Source: Thiobacillus sp. UBA6205 (GTDB lineage: Bacteria; Pseudomonadota; Gammaproteobacteria; Burkholderiales; Thiobacillaceae). Taken from it: 24,171 nucleotides of DNA. Where the stretch lies: assembly GCA_002421825.1 (NCBI GenBank), contig DISR01000092.1:29615-53785 (forward strand), in the 5' to 3' direction. Shown one piece after another: positions 6,787-13,479 of the stretch (its first letter is position 1; every line of letters starts with the position of its first letter). The notes under the pieces were generated by a model that was not told the DNA's origin, ran no database searches, and saw only the letters and a program-made list of their open reading frames with translations. The position numbers and the translations under genes are program-made.

Positions 6787-7297
6787 TGCCGAGCAGGCCT
6801 GCATGGATTTCGAGGCTGCTCCGGGAATGGCAGCAGAATATGATTTCGCGGATAACCTCACGCGCCAGAATGGCTTCACGAACGGCGTTTGCCGCGACTC
6901 TGGCCGCCGGCTCTGGCGGATAGCCGTAGGCGCCGGTGCTGATGGCAGGAAAGGCGAGGCTATGCAGGCCGTTATCCGCAGCCACTTCGATGGCGCGACG
7001 ATAGCAGGAGGCCAGCAGTTCCGCTTCGCCGTGTGTGCCGCCGCGCCAAACCGGGCCGACAGTGTGGATGACGTATTTTGCCGGCAGCTTGAAGCCGCGG
7101 GTGAGCTTGGCGTCGCCGGTATCGCAGCCGCCCAGCAGCCGGCATTCTTCCAGCAGTTGCGGCCCCGCTGCGCGATGGATCGCGCCGTCCACGCCGCCGC
7201 CGCCGAGGAGCGTGTGGTTGGCGGCATTGACGATGGCATCCACCGCAAGCGTGGTGATGTCAGCCTGGATGGCGCGCAGGAGGGTGCGCATGCTCAT
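6782..7297 (-). CDS. Macrodomain protein, O-acetyl-ADP-ribose deacetylase type
   Basis: This single macrodomain of 171 residues resembles bacterial YmdB/MacroD-type enzymes that hydrolyse O-acetyl-ADP-ribose or remove mono-ADP-ribose. The ligand-binding blocks are all present: VDAIVNAANHTLLGGGGVDGAIH (NAAN at 24-27, GGGGVDGAIH at 32-41), GDAKLTRGFKLP, YVIHTVGPVW, and the phosphate loop FPAISTGAYGYP (around 119-126). The ATG at 7297 has AAGGA at a suitable distance upstream. The last codons and the TAG stop fall in the end of the inverted-repeat element, so the natural C-terminus may have been trimmed or replaced. The gene stands alone, with no ADP-ribosyltransferase nearby. Confidence 0.9.
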   Translation of the reverse strand: MSMRTLLRAIQADITTLAVDAIVNAANHTLLGGGGVDGAIHRAAGPQLLEECRLLGGCDTGDAKLTRGFKLPAKYVIHTVGPVWRGGTHGEAELLASCYRRAIEVAADNGLHSLAFPAISTGAYGYPPEPAARVAANAVREAILAREVIREIIFCCHSRSSLEIHAGLLGT

Positions 7298-7351
7298 TGA
7301 TCCTTAAAACTGCCGGAAATGGCGATCGGCCGGTTTGCGAGGGTCTTGCGA

Positions 7352-7435
7352 CTCGGGGCGCTGTCGCCATGCAGCTGGCTTTCTCGGGGCAGCTGTCGAT
7401 ATAAAGGGGGTCGACAACTGCCCCGGCAAGCCGGG
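7352..7435. repeat. Strong hairpin with an upstream partial repeat in the rhodanese-macrodomain gap
   Basis: Positions 7385-7399 pair with 7411-7425: fifteen base pairs with one mismatch, which is a G-U pair in a minus-strand transcript, and an 11-nt loop. A competing small hairpin, CCCGGC-AA-GCCGGG, occupies 7422-7435. A related stretch, CTCGGGGCGCTGTCG, occurs at 7352-7366, resembling the left arm CTCGGGGCAGCTGTCG at 7383-7398. It lies about 75 bp past the rhodanese stop. There is no T-run, so a rho-independent terminator is not clear; an mRNA 3' stabiliser or processed structure is possible. The remaining 200-bp gap shows no gene. Confidence 0.5.
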
Positions 7436-7498
7436 AAGCCCCGCGGCGGGCGTCGCAAGCGAAGCCCATGGCTTTGGGGCGGGGCGTCGCTTTTCGAC

Positions 7499-8422
7499 CT
7501 ACAGGGCGTATTCGGCGTCGTAGGGTGCGTCGCCCTCTACCACGGGCAGGGTAAAGGCACGGTCCCAGACGCCCCAGCCGCCGTTGACGACGCGCACGTC
7601 CCTGAAACCCAGCGATTTCATCTGCAGCCACCCCAGGCTCATGCGGAAGCCGTCGTGGCAATACACGTACACGGTCTTGTCCCTGGGCACGTCCTTGTAG
7701 AACTCGGCCAGCTTGTCCTCGCCGGTCCATTTCTGGCTCTGGCCGTCGGTCGCATCCAGGCTCACCACGTTGATCGCGCCCGGAATGTGGCCGCCCTGCA
7801 CGGAATGGCGGATGAGCTTGCCGGTGTACATGTCCCTGGGGCGCGCATCCACCAGGACCACGTTCGGGTCGCGGCTTGCGACGACATCGTCATAGACCCG
7901 GGGCCACTCGACGAACAGTTTCTGGTTGGCCGGCTTGAGGGTGACCTTGCCCGGCCTGATCTTGGGCGCTTCCCTGGTCAGTTCGTAGAAGCCGGTCCAT
8001 TCCTGCGCGCCGCCGTCGAGGATTTTCACCCGCCTCATGTCGAAGCCGTAGAGTTCCAGCAGGTAATACAGCCGTGCCGCCATCGGTGAGCGCGAGTCGT
8101 CGTACAGCACGATGGTGGAATCGTTGTTGACCCCCCAGTTGCGCAGAGTGCCCTGGAAGGCCTCCCTGCTCGGGAACAGCATGATCGAGCGTCCGGCGTT
8201 GTCGCCCAGATCCTTGAAGCGCTGCACCTGGACCGCGCCGGGGATGTGGCCGACGGTGTGGTAGCGGTGCGGGTGATAGCGCACTTCCAGGATGACCAGT
8301 TTGGGGTTCTTCTCTTTTTCCGTGGCCAGCCAGTCGGCATCGACCATGAAAGAGCGGTCGGCGAATGCCGGCAGGGAAACGACCGACAGCCAGAGCAAAA
8401 GAATGCGAAACATCCGTTGCAT
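7499..8422 (-). CDS. Secreted tandem-rhodanese sulfurtransferase
   Basis: This is a 307-residue two-domain rhodanese exported to the periplasm. The signal peptide is MQRMFRILLLWLSVVSLPAFA, with AFA|DR as likely cleavage site. The N-terminal rhodanese domain keeps the fold (GHIPGAVQV, IVLYDDSRSPMAARLYYLLELYG) but has Asp where the catalytic Cys belongs, so it is inactive. The C-terminal domain has GHIPGAINV and an intact active loop, YCHDGFRMS, with Cys as the persulfide carrier. The ATG at 8422 is preceded by GGAGGGAG. It is the last gene of a unit with a thioredoxin-like protein, a permease and a sigma factor, suggesting work on thiosulfate, persulfide or thiol groups outside the cytoplasm. 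Donor and acceptor are unknown. Confidence 0.88.
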   Translation of the reverse strand: MQRMFRILLLWLSVVSLPAFADRSFMVDADWLATEKEKNPKLVILEVRYHPHRYHTVGHIPGAVQVQRFKDLGDNAGRSIMLFPSREAFQGTLRNWGVNNDSTIVLYDDSRSPMAARLYYLLELYGFDMRRVKILDGGAQEWTGFYELTREAPKIRPGKVTLKPANQKLFVEWPRVYDDVVASRDPNVVLVDARPRDMYTGKLIRHSVQGGHIPGAINVVSLDATDGQSQKWTGEDKLAEFYKDVPRDKTVYVYCHDGFRMSLGWLQMKSLGFRDVRVVNGGWGVWDRAFTLPVVEGDAPYDAEYAL

Positions 8423-8459
8423 GAATCTCCCTCCGGGATAAACAGGAATTTGTTCGTTT

Positions 8460-8753
8460 TCAGCAGCACTTGCCGCCGCTGCAGCAGTTGCCGGCGGGTG
8501 CGGCCTGCGCTGCGCTGAGCGCGCCGGCCAGCCAGCCGGCGATTCTTTCGCGCGTCGGCACGCCGCCGGCATGCACGAGCTTGCCGTCGATCACGACGCC
8601 GGGCGTGGTCATGACGCCGTAGCCCATGATGGCCTGTATGTCCTCGATCTTGTCGAGTTGCACGGGCACGCCCTTTTCGGCGGCGACCTCCTCGATCAGC
8701 TTGAGGGTGGTTTTGCAGTTGGCACAGCCGGTGCCGAGTACCTTGATTTCCAT
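8460..8753 (-). CDS. Thioredoxin-like small redox protein (TIGR00412 type) with Cys-rich tail
   Basis: This 97-residue thioredoxin-fold protein begins MEIKVLGTGCANCKTTLKLIEE, the pattern of the 'redox-active disulfide protein 2' family. The CxxC pair is C10 and C13. The cis-Pro loop appears as VMTTPGVVIDGKLVHAGGVP. The tail ends NCCSGGKCC, giving four further cysteines (90, 91, 96, 97) that could bind metal or carry sulfur. There is no signal peptide, so it is cytosolic. It lies 10 bp after the permease gene and 37 bp before the rhodanese gene. Such proteins are often found next to DUF318 permeases, so a functional pairing is likely. Confidence 0.9.
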   Translation of the reverse strand: MEIKVLGTGCANCKTTLKLIEEVAAEKGVPVQLDKIEDIQAIMGYGVMTTPGVVIDGKLVHAGGVPTRERIAGWLAGALSAAQAAPAGNCCSGGKCC

Positions 8754-8763
8754 GATTCGATTC

Positions 8764-9819
8764 TCACAAGACGAGGTTGAAAATAGCGCCCACCAGCAGG
8801 ATGCCGGCAGCCACCACGCCCGCGAAGGCGGCGATCAAGCGGGGCTTGAGCACCTTGCGCAGGATGATCATTTCGGGCGCCGAAAGCGCGATCACGCTCA
8901 TCATGAAGGCGAGCACCGTGCCGAGCGCCGCACCCTTGCCCATCAGCGCCTCGACGATGGGGATGATACCCGCCGCGTTGGCGTACATGGGCACACCGAT
9001 TGCCACTGCCGCCGGCAGCGACCACCAGGGTGCGTCATGGCCCATGATCGAGGCCATGAAATCTTCCGGCACGTAGCCGTGGATGCCGGCGCCCAGCGCG
9101 ATGCCGGCGAGGAGGTAGGGCCACACCTTGCCGACGATTTCGTGCACGTGCCGGAAGCCGTATTCGATGCGCTCGCCCCAGTTCCGGCGCGATGCCTCCG
9201 CGCCGGCAGGCGATTGGCTGTTCTGCAGCTTCTGCACCCAGTCTTCCAGATGGGACTCCATGCCCAGCTTGCCGATGACCAGGCCGGCGAAAATGGCGAT
9301 GGACAGGCCCAGCCCCAGGTAGAGCGCGGCGACCTTCCAGCCGAACAGGCCGAACAGGAGCGCCAGCGCCACTTCGTTGACCATGGGCGCGGCAATCAGG
9401 AAAGAAAAGGTTACGCCCAGCGGCACGCCGGCCTGCAGGAAGCCGATGAAGAGCGGCACTGCCGAGCAGGAACAGAAAGGCGTGACGATGCCCAGGCTCG
9501 CCGCCATGGCGTTGCCAGCGCCCAGGCGGCGGCCGGACAGCAGGGCGCGGGTGCGCTCGGGCGAGACATAGGTATGCACGATGCCCATGGCGAACACGAC
9601 GCCGATGAGCAGCAGCAGCACCTTGGGGGTGTCGTAGAAGAAGAACTGCAAGGCATCGCCCAAGTGGCTGTCGCGTTCGACCGGCAGCACGCCAACCAGC
9701 GCCTCCGACACCGGGCCCAGCGACTGGTACAGGCCCAGCCAGGCCGCGGCCGCCACGATCAGGAACAGGATCGGCTGGCGGCTGGGCAGGTTTTTCAGGT
9801 GTATGGCAAGGGTGTTCAT
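8764..9819 (-). CDS. DUF318/ArsP-type permease
   Basis: This integral membrane protein of 351 residues has about eight to ten hydrophobic helices. The family signature is clear: VTPFCSCSAVPLFIGFLQAGVPLGVTFSFLIAAPMVNEVAL, where the CSCS motif (C116, C118) lies in a re-entrant region. A second matching half appears later, with GVPMYANAAGIIPIVEALMGKGAALGTVLAFMMS and ALSAPEMIIL, as expected for an inverted-repeat transporter. ArsP members export trivalent organoarsenicals, but many DUF318 members are of unknown substrate, so I do not use arsP. The start at 9819 has GGAG five bases upstream. It follows the sigma-factor gene by 71 bp. Confidence 0.85.
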   Translation of the reverse strand: MNTLAIHLKNLPSRQPILFLIVAAAAWLGLYQSLGPVSEALVGVLPVERDSHLGDALQFFFYDTPKVLLLLIGVVFAMGIVHTYVSPERTRALLSGRRLGAGNAMAASLGIVTPFCSCSAVPLFIGFLQAGVPLGVTFSFLIAAPMVNEVALALLFGLFGWKVAALYLGLGLSIAIFAGLVIGKLGMESHLEDWVQKLQNSQSPAGAEASRRNWGERIEYGFRHVHEIVGKVWPYLLAGIALGAGIHGYVPEDFMASIMGHDAPWWSLPAAVAIGVPMYANAAGIIPIVEALMGKGAALGTVLAFMMSVIALSAPEMIILRKVLKPRLIAAFAGVVAAGILLVGAIFNLVL

Positions 9820-9890
9820 GGAAAACTCCGTGTCGGTCTTGACGAGAAGACGAGCGAGGCGGCAAAAGGATGCAGGTGAACTGAAAGAAA

Positions 9891-10421
9891 TCAGCCTTTG
9901 CCGCGCGGCACGAAGCAGCAGACCTTGCCCGCCTCGTCGAACCTGACCTGGCAGGCCTCGGTAAGGTGTTCGCGCAGGCGCTTGCGGGCGCGCTGCACGC
10001 GCGACTTGGCGCCGGGCAGGGTCAGGCCCTTGAGTTTTGCATAGTCTTCCTGGCTCATGCCTTCGAGATCGCAGCGGGTGATGGCGTCGCGGTCCTCTTC
10101 CGACAGTTCGGACAGCGCGCGCGGCAGGCAGGCGGCAAGCGATTCCACGGCGGGCGTTTCCTCGTGCTCGGCCGCCAGGTCTTCGGGCAGTTCCACCTGT
10201 TCCTTTTTCAGGCGCAGCCGGTCGGCCACCGCATTCCTCGCCACTTCGTAGAGCCAGGCGCGCGCATTGCCGATTTCGCAGAACTTCCGCTTCTGGCGCA
10301 TGGCCTTCAGAAACAGGTCCTGCAGCATGTCCTCGGCATCGTGTGCATTGCCCAGGCGGCCGCGCAGCCAGTTGCGCAACTCGCTTTCGTGTGCCTCCCA
10401 GGCGGTCATCAGGCTGTTCAT
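9891..10421 (-). CDS. SigZ-like ECF-type RNA polymerase sigma factor
   Basis: This small sigma-70 family protein of 176 residues has region 2 (LGNAHDAEDMLQDLFLKAMR, ARAWLYEVARNAVADRLR) and region 4 (LSELSEEDRDAITRCDLEGMSQEDYAKLKGLTLPGAKSRVQRARKRLREHL). It resembles the SigZ group. Unlike most ECF factors, no anti-sigma gene adjoins it. The protein instead has a short C-terminal tail with C157, C168 and C169, which could bind metal or sense thiols. It is the first gene of a unit followed by the permease, the thioredoxin-like protein and the rhodanese, so these are likely regulon members, possibly with autoregulation. No confident ECF promoter was recognised upstream. Confidence 0.9.
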   Translation of the reverse strand: MNSLMTAWEAHESELRNWLRGRLGNAHDAEDMLQDLFLKAMRQKRKFCEIGNARAWLYEVARNAVADRLRLKKEQVELPEDLAAEHEETPAVESLAACLPRALSELSEEDRDAITRCDLEGMSQEDYAKLKGLTLPGAKSRVQRARKRLREHLTEACQVRFDEAGKVCCFVPRGKG

Positions 10422-10478
10422 GTCCGGATTCTTGCAATGAATTTCAGGCGGTTTCGATCGGCCAGGGATTGCGAGGAT

Positions 10479-10949
10479 TCATTCGCGATTATGCCGGCGG
10501 AGACTTGACAAGGGCCCGGGCGCGGTTTGCCCCCGGGCAACGTCATTTCCCCCCTGCCTTGCATAGGCCTGCCTTTCGAACCAGTTGTGCCAGTAGGGGC
10601 TGCGGCCCAGCAATAGCTGGTGCAGGCTGGACAGGAAATAGGCCGGGAAGAACAGTATGCCCCACTGCTCGTACTGGCGCACGTGCACCCGTTCGTGGCT
10701 GCGCAGTCGCCGGAGGCTGGCGCGGCTGGTTCCGATGACGACGTGGCCGAAGGCGATGGCGCGAAACGGCGGCTGCGGCCTGCCGATGCGCCGCAGAAAC
10801 CGGGCAAGCGAGATTTCCATCACGCCTTCGGAAAACCGCACGGAACCGCCGAAAATGAGCGCGGGCAGGAACAGCAACAGTCCCACGGCGCTGCATGGGG
10901 CAGCCCACAGGTAGCGTGCCATGCGCTTAAGCCCTGGCCATGGCCGCAT
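10479..10949 (-). CDS. Small membrane-associated protein with an HExxH motif
   Basis: This 156-residue protein, of a family I know only as hypothetical, is found in proteobacteria. A hydrophobic segment, APCSAVGLLLFLPALIFGG, lies near the N-terminus. Next come FRAIAFGHVVIGTS and RSHERVHVRQYEQWGILFFPAYFLSS, then the end-of-family block WHNWFERQAYA. HERVH (H85-H89) matches the HExxH zinc-metalloprotease motif, and an acidic residue follows within reach. The ATG at 10949 overlaps the stop of the upstream CorC gene as TGATG, so translation is coupled; an ATG at 10922 is an alternative start. The final 30 residues after FERQAYA are Gly/Arg-rich and probably unstructured. Protease activity is untested inference. 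Confidence 0.65.
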   Translation of the reverse strand: MRPWPGLKRMARYLWAAPCSAVGLLLFLPALIFGGSVRFSEGVMEISLARFLRRIGRPQPPFRAIAFGHVVIGTSRASLRRLRSHERVHVRQYEQWGILFFPAYFLSSLHQLLLGRSPYWHNWFERQAYARQGGNDVARGQTAPGPLSSLRRHNRE

Positions 10950-12280
10950 CAGGCACCGGGCTCTTCAGGAACGAGTTCGCCCGCCAAGGGCTTGTCCGGC
11001 TCCGGAATGCGGCTGGCCAGCACCTTGTCGATGCGCTTGCCGTCCAGGTCGACCACTTCGAGGCGCCAGTTTTCCCAGGTTGCGATGTCGCCGGTCTGGG
11101 GCAGGCGGCCCAGCAGCCACATCACCATGCCGCTCAGGGTGTGGTAGCCGCCCCTTTCTTCCTCGGGCACGGCTTTCAGGCCCAGGTGGTCTTTCAATTC
11201 GGGGATGGGCAGCATGCCGTCCAGCAGCCAGGAGCCGTCATCGCGCATGATGGCGAAGGCCTCCTCATGGCTGCGCGGCGCGAACTCGCCGGTGACCGAT
11301 TCGAGCACATCCTGCAGGGTGACCAGGCCCTGGACCTCGCCGTATTCGTCTATGACCAGGACCATCTGCGTGCCGGTGGTGCGGAAATGATCGAGCAGTT
11401 CCAGGCCGGTCAGGCTTTCCGGCACGAACACGTCGGTCTTGGCCAGCGCCGCGAGATCGATGCCGCCGCCGCCCAGGGCAGGATTGAGCAGTTGCTTGGC
11501 GCTGACGATGCCGATCGTGTCATCCATGCCGCCCCGGCACACGGGAAAGCGCGAGTATTCCGATGCCAGCACCAGCTTGAGGTTTTCCTCGAAAGGCAAG
11601 GCCGCGTCCAGGCTGACGATATCGGCGCGCGGAACCATGAGCGAGCCCAGCAGGCGCTCGTCCAGGCGGAAGACGTTGCGCACCATCTCATGCTCATGCC
11701 GTTCGATCACGCCCGCTTCGGAACCTTCCTGCAGCACGGCGTGGATTTCCTCCTCGGTGACGCTGGCGGCGGCTTGCTGGCTTTTGCCCATCAGGCGCAG
11801 CAGCGTGTCGGTGGAAACGGACAGCAGGTGCACGAAGGGGCGCGTGAGCAGGGCGAGCAGGCGGATGGGGCGTGCCACCGCGCGTGCGATCGGCTCGGGA
11901 TGGAACTGGGCCAGGCGCTTGGGCACCAGTTCGCCGATGACGATGGAGACGTAGGTAATGACCACCACCACCAGGCCGGTCGCGGCGATATTGCTTGCGC
12001 CCGCTTCCAGCCCGAAGCTTTGCAGCCAGAGCGAGAAGGGCGCGGCCAGGGCCGCTTCGCCGACGATGCCGCTGAGGATGCCGATGGAGGTGATGCCGAT
12101 CTGCACGGTGGAAAGATAGCGGGTGGGCTCGTCGCCTAGCTCGATGGCAATGGCCGATGATTTGTCCCCGCCTTCGGCAAGCCGTGCCAGCCGTGGCCGA
12201 CGCGCGGTGGCCAAGGCCAGTTCGGACATGGAGAAAAGCCCGTTCAGCACTATCAGGACAAGCAGGATCAGGATTTCCAT
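10949..12280 (-). CDS. CorC/CNNM (HlyC-CorC) family membrane protein
   Basis: This 443-residue protein has the usual three parts. The first is a DUF21 transmembrane domain (residues about 1-200) with MSELALATARRPRLARLAEGG and STVQIGITSIGILSGIVGE. The second is a CBS pair (about 215-335) with MVPRADIVSLD, YSRFPVCRG and VLVIDEYGEVQGLVTLQDVLESVTGE. The third is a CorC_HlyC domain (about 350-430) with DGSWLLDGMLPIPEL and YHTLSGMVMWLLGRLPQTGD. The family is linked to magnesium or cobalt efflux; older 'hemolysin' names are misleading. It is followed by the HExxH protein through a one-base stop/start overlap. Confidence 0.92.
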   Translation of the reverse strand: MEILILLVLIVLNGLFSMSELALATARRPRLARLAEGGDKSSAIAIELGDEPTRYLSTVQIGITSIGILSGIVGEAALAAPFSLWLQSFGLEAGASNIAATGLVVVVITYVSIVIGELVPKRLAQFHPEPIARAVARPIRLLALLTRPFVHLLSVSTDTLLRLMGKSQQAAASVTEEEIHAVLQEGSEAGVIERHEHEMVRNVFRLDERLLGSLMVPRADIVSLDAALPFEENLKLVLASEYSRFPVCRGGMDDTIGIVSAKQLLNPALGGGGIDLAALAKTDVFVPESLTGLELLDHFRTTGTQMVLVIDEYGEVQGLVTLQDVLESVTGEFAPRSHEEAFAIMRDDGSWLLDGMLPIPELKDHLGLKAVPEEERGGYHTLSGMVMWLLGRLPQTGDIATWENWRLEVVDLDGKRIDKVLASRIPEPDKPLAGELVPEEPGA

Positions 12281-12373
12281 GGCATTTCCCGTCGGAACGA
12301 TCGCGAGTCGTTACATTGAATCAACGTCACCGGATGGCGTTCTGCAAGGACGCCGGATCCTTCAGCCTGGAAC

Positions 12374-12397
12374 GCCGGCCATGCAAATTTGGCCGGC
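12374..12397 (-). terminator. Candidate hairpin after the FKBP gene
   Basis: GCCGGCCA (12374-12381) and TGGCCGGC (12390-12397) form an eight-base-pair stem with an 8-nt loop, 19 bp past the FKBP stop on the minus strand. There is no T-run after it, so rho-independent termination is doubtful. It lies in the 135-bp gap before the CorC gene, where nothing else was recognised. Confidence 0.35.
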
Positions 12398-12415
12398 ATT
12401 CGTGAACGAACGGAC

Positions 12416-12742
12416 TTACCTGACTGCCAGCAATTCCACTTCGAACACCAGAGTGGCATCGGGCGGGATGACGCCGCCGGCGCCGCGGCTGCCGTAGGCC
12501 ATTTCCGGCGGAATGGTGAGCTTGCGCTTGCCGCCGACCTTCATGCCGGCCACGCCCTCATCCCAGCCGCGGATGACCTGGCCGGCACCGAGGCGGAAGT
12601 CGAAGGGATCGTTGCGGTCCTTGCTGGAATCGAATTTCGAACCGCTGGTGAGCCAGCCGGTGTAATGCACGACCACGCTCCTGCCGGCCACTGCTTCGTC
12701 GCCGTTGCCGACGTTGAGGTCTTCGATGATGAGTTCGGACAT
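12416..12742 (-). CDS. FKBP-type peptidyl-prolyl cis-trans isomerase
   Basis: This 108-residue single FKBP domain accelerates proline isomerisation during protein folding. All core positions are visible: VVVHYTGWLTSGSKFDSSKDRNDPFDFRLGAGQVIRGWDEGVAGMKVGGKRKLTIPPEMAYGSRGAGGVIPPDATLVFEVELL, with the aromatic pocket formed by Y, F, D, W and F residues. There is no signal peptide and no extension, so it acts in the cytoplasm. The start ATG at 12742 follows GGAGC at a suitable distance. It lies 26 bp after a lipoprotein gene and belongs to a unit with selO upstream. Confidence 0.95.
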   Translation of the reverse strand: MSELIIEDLNVGNGDEAVAGRSVVVHYTGWLTSGSKFDSSKDRNDPFDFRLGAGQVIRGWDEGVAGMKVGGKRKLTIPPEMAYGSRGAGGVIPPDATLVFEVELLAVR

Positions 12743-12768
12743 GTTTGCTCCTTGGTTGTTGAAAAAAA

Positions 12769-13479
12769 TCAGATGGGCAGAAAAACCAGGCTCGCGACAT
12801 TGACGACGCCGTAGCGGATGGCGCGGTTGGTCTTGTCCTCGACGATGCGCGCGATCAGGTCCTGGGTGGCGATCAACTTGCCGAATTCGCGTTCGAAGCT
12901 GAGGTTGGCAATGCCGTCGGCACCCATTCCGTTGCTGAGCAGCAGCAGCGACCCATCGGGCCGCTTCGCATTCGACAGCCGCCAGGCCGCGATTTCGAGG
13001 TTGCGTGCAGCATTGTAAAGCTTCTGCGGATCGAGGCTGTCGATCACATACACTTCGGTCTTGTGGCTGTATGAGGCCATGAGCATGGTCAGCAGGCCCT
13101 TCATCAAGGCCTCGATGCGGTCACCGGCAAAATTCTCGCTGAAGGCGCTGTTGATGCCGGCCTGCCAGTCGAACTTGCGGCGCGAGGACAGGTGCCAGTG
13201 GTTGACGGGGTTGAAAATGTCGGCGATCGCAGCTTCCGGGCTGCCCGCGCCGTTCTTTTGCAGTTCCGCCGGGTTGCGGCGATAGAGCTTCTCGGCCAGC
13301 CGCCTCAGGCCGGCGAGGGTTTCGCGCTGCGTGAGCTCGGTGACATCGTCGATGTCGCTCTTGGCAATGCCGGAAAAACTGAGCGGCCGCTGCGTCGTGC
13401 TGCCGTCCTTGTTGCGGATGGCATTGCCGGAACAGGCGACGAGGCCCAGGCAGATCAAAACGCTCAGAACGGTTTTCAC
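12769..13479 (-). CDS. Hypothetical lipoprotein
   Basis: This 236-residue protein begins with a lipoprotein signal, MKTVLSVLICLGLVAC, with lipobox LVA-C16. The mature part contains ELTQRETLAGLRRLAEKLYRRNPAEL, NPVNHWHLSSRRKFDWQAGINSAFSENFAGDRI, and VYVIDSLDPQKLYNAARNLEIAAWRLSNAKR. No enzyme motif was recognised, and the mainly helical pattern gives no function. The GTG start at 13479 overlaps the TAG stop of selO (TAGTG), so the two are translationally coupled. It may be outer- or inner-membrane anchored; residue +2 is Ser, which normally favours the outer membrane. Confidence 0.82.
   Translation of the reverse strand: MKTVLSVLICLGLVACSGNAIRNKDGSTTQRPLSFSGIAKSDIDDVTELTQRETLAGLRRLAEKLYRRNPAELQKNGAGSPEAAIADIFNPVNHWHLSSRRKFDWQAGINSAFSENFAGDRIEALMKGLLTMLMASYSHKTEVYVIDSLDPQKLYNAARNLEIAAWRLSNAKRPDGSLLLLSNGMGADGIANLSFEREFGKLIATQDLIARIVEDKTNRAIRYGVVNVASLVFLPI

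Noticed and set aside
6662..7300. Plus-strand frame across the repeat element and macrodomain gene
   Set aside because: It reads through the inverted-repeat element into the antisense of the macrodomain gene; no conserved domain. Only the repeat part resembles the other copy.
7397..7410. TATAAA-like stretch in the rhodanese-macrodomain gap as a promoter
   Set aside because: It forms the loop and arm edge of a hairpin, and there is no suitable -35 at 16-18 bp for either flanking gene.
7319..8089. Open frame of 256 codons on the plus strand over the rhodanese gene
   Set aside because: It is antisense to the rhodanese gene, which has a signal peptide and an intact active loop on the minus strand.
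8626..9879. Open frame of 417 codons on the plus strand, His/Asp/Gln-rich
   Set aside because: It is the antisense of the permease and thioredoxin-like genes, both of which show clear family signatures.
10513..10540. GCCCGGG/CCCGGGC hairpin near the end of the HExxH gene as a terminator
   Set aside because: It lies within the coding end, has no T-run, and such GC palindromes are common by chance at this base composition.
10940..12139. Open frame of 399 codons on the plus strand
   Set aside because: It is antisense to the CorC-type gene, with low-complexity Gln/His/Ala content and no motif.
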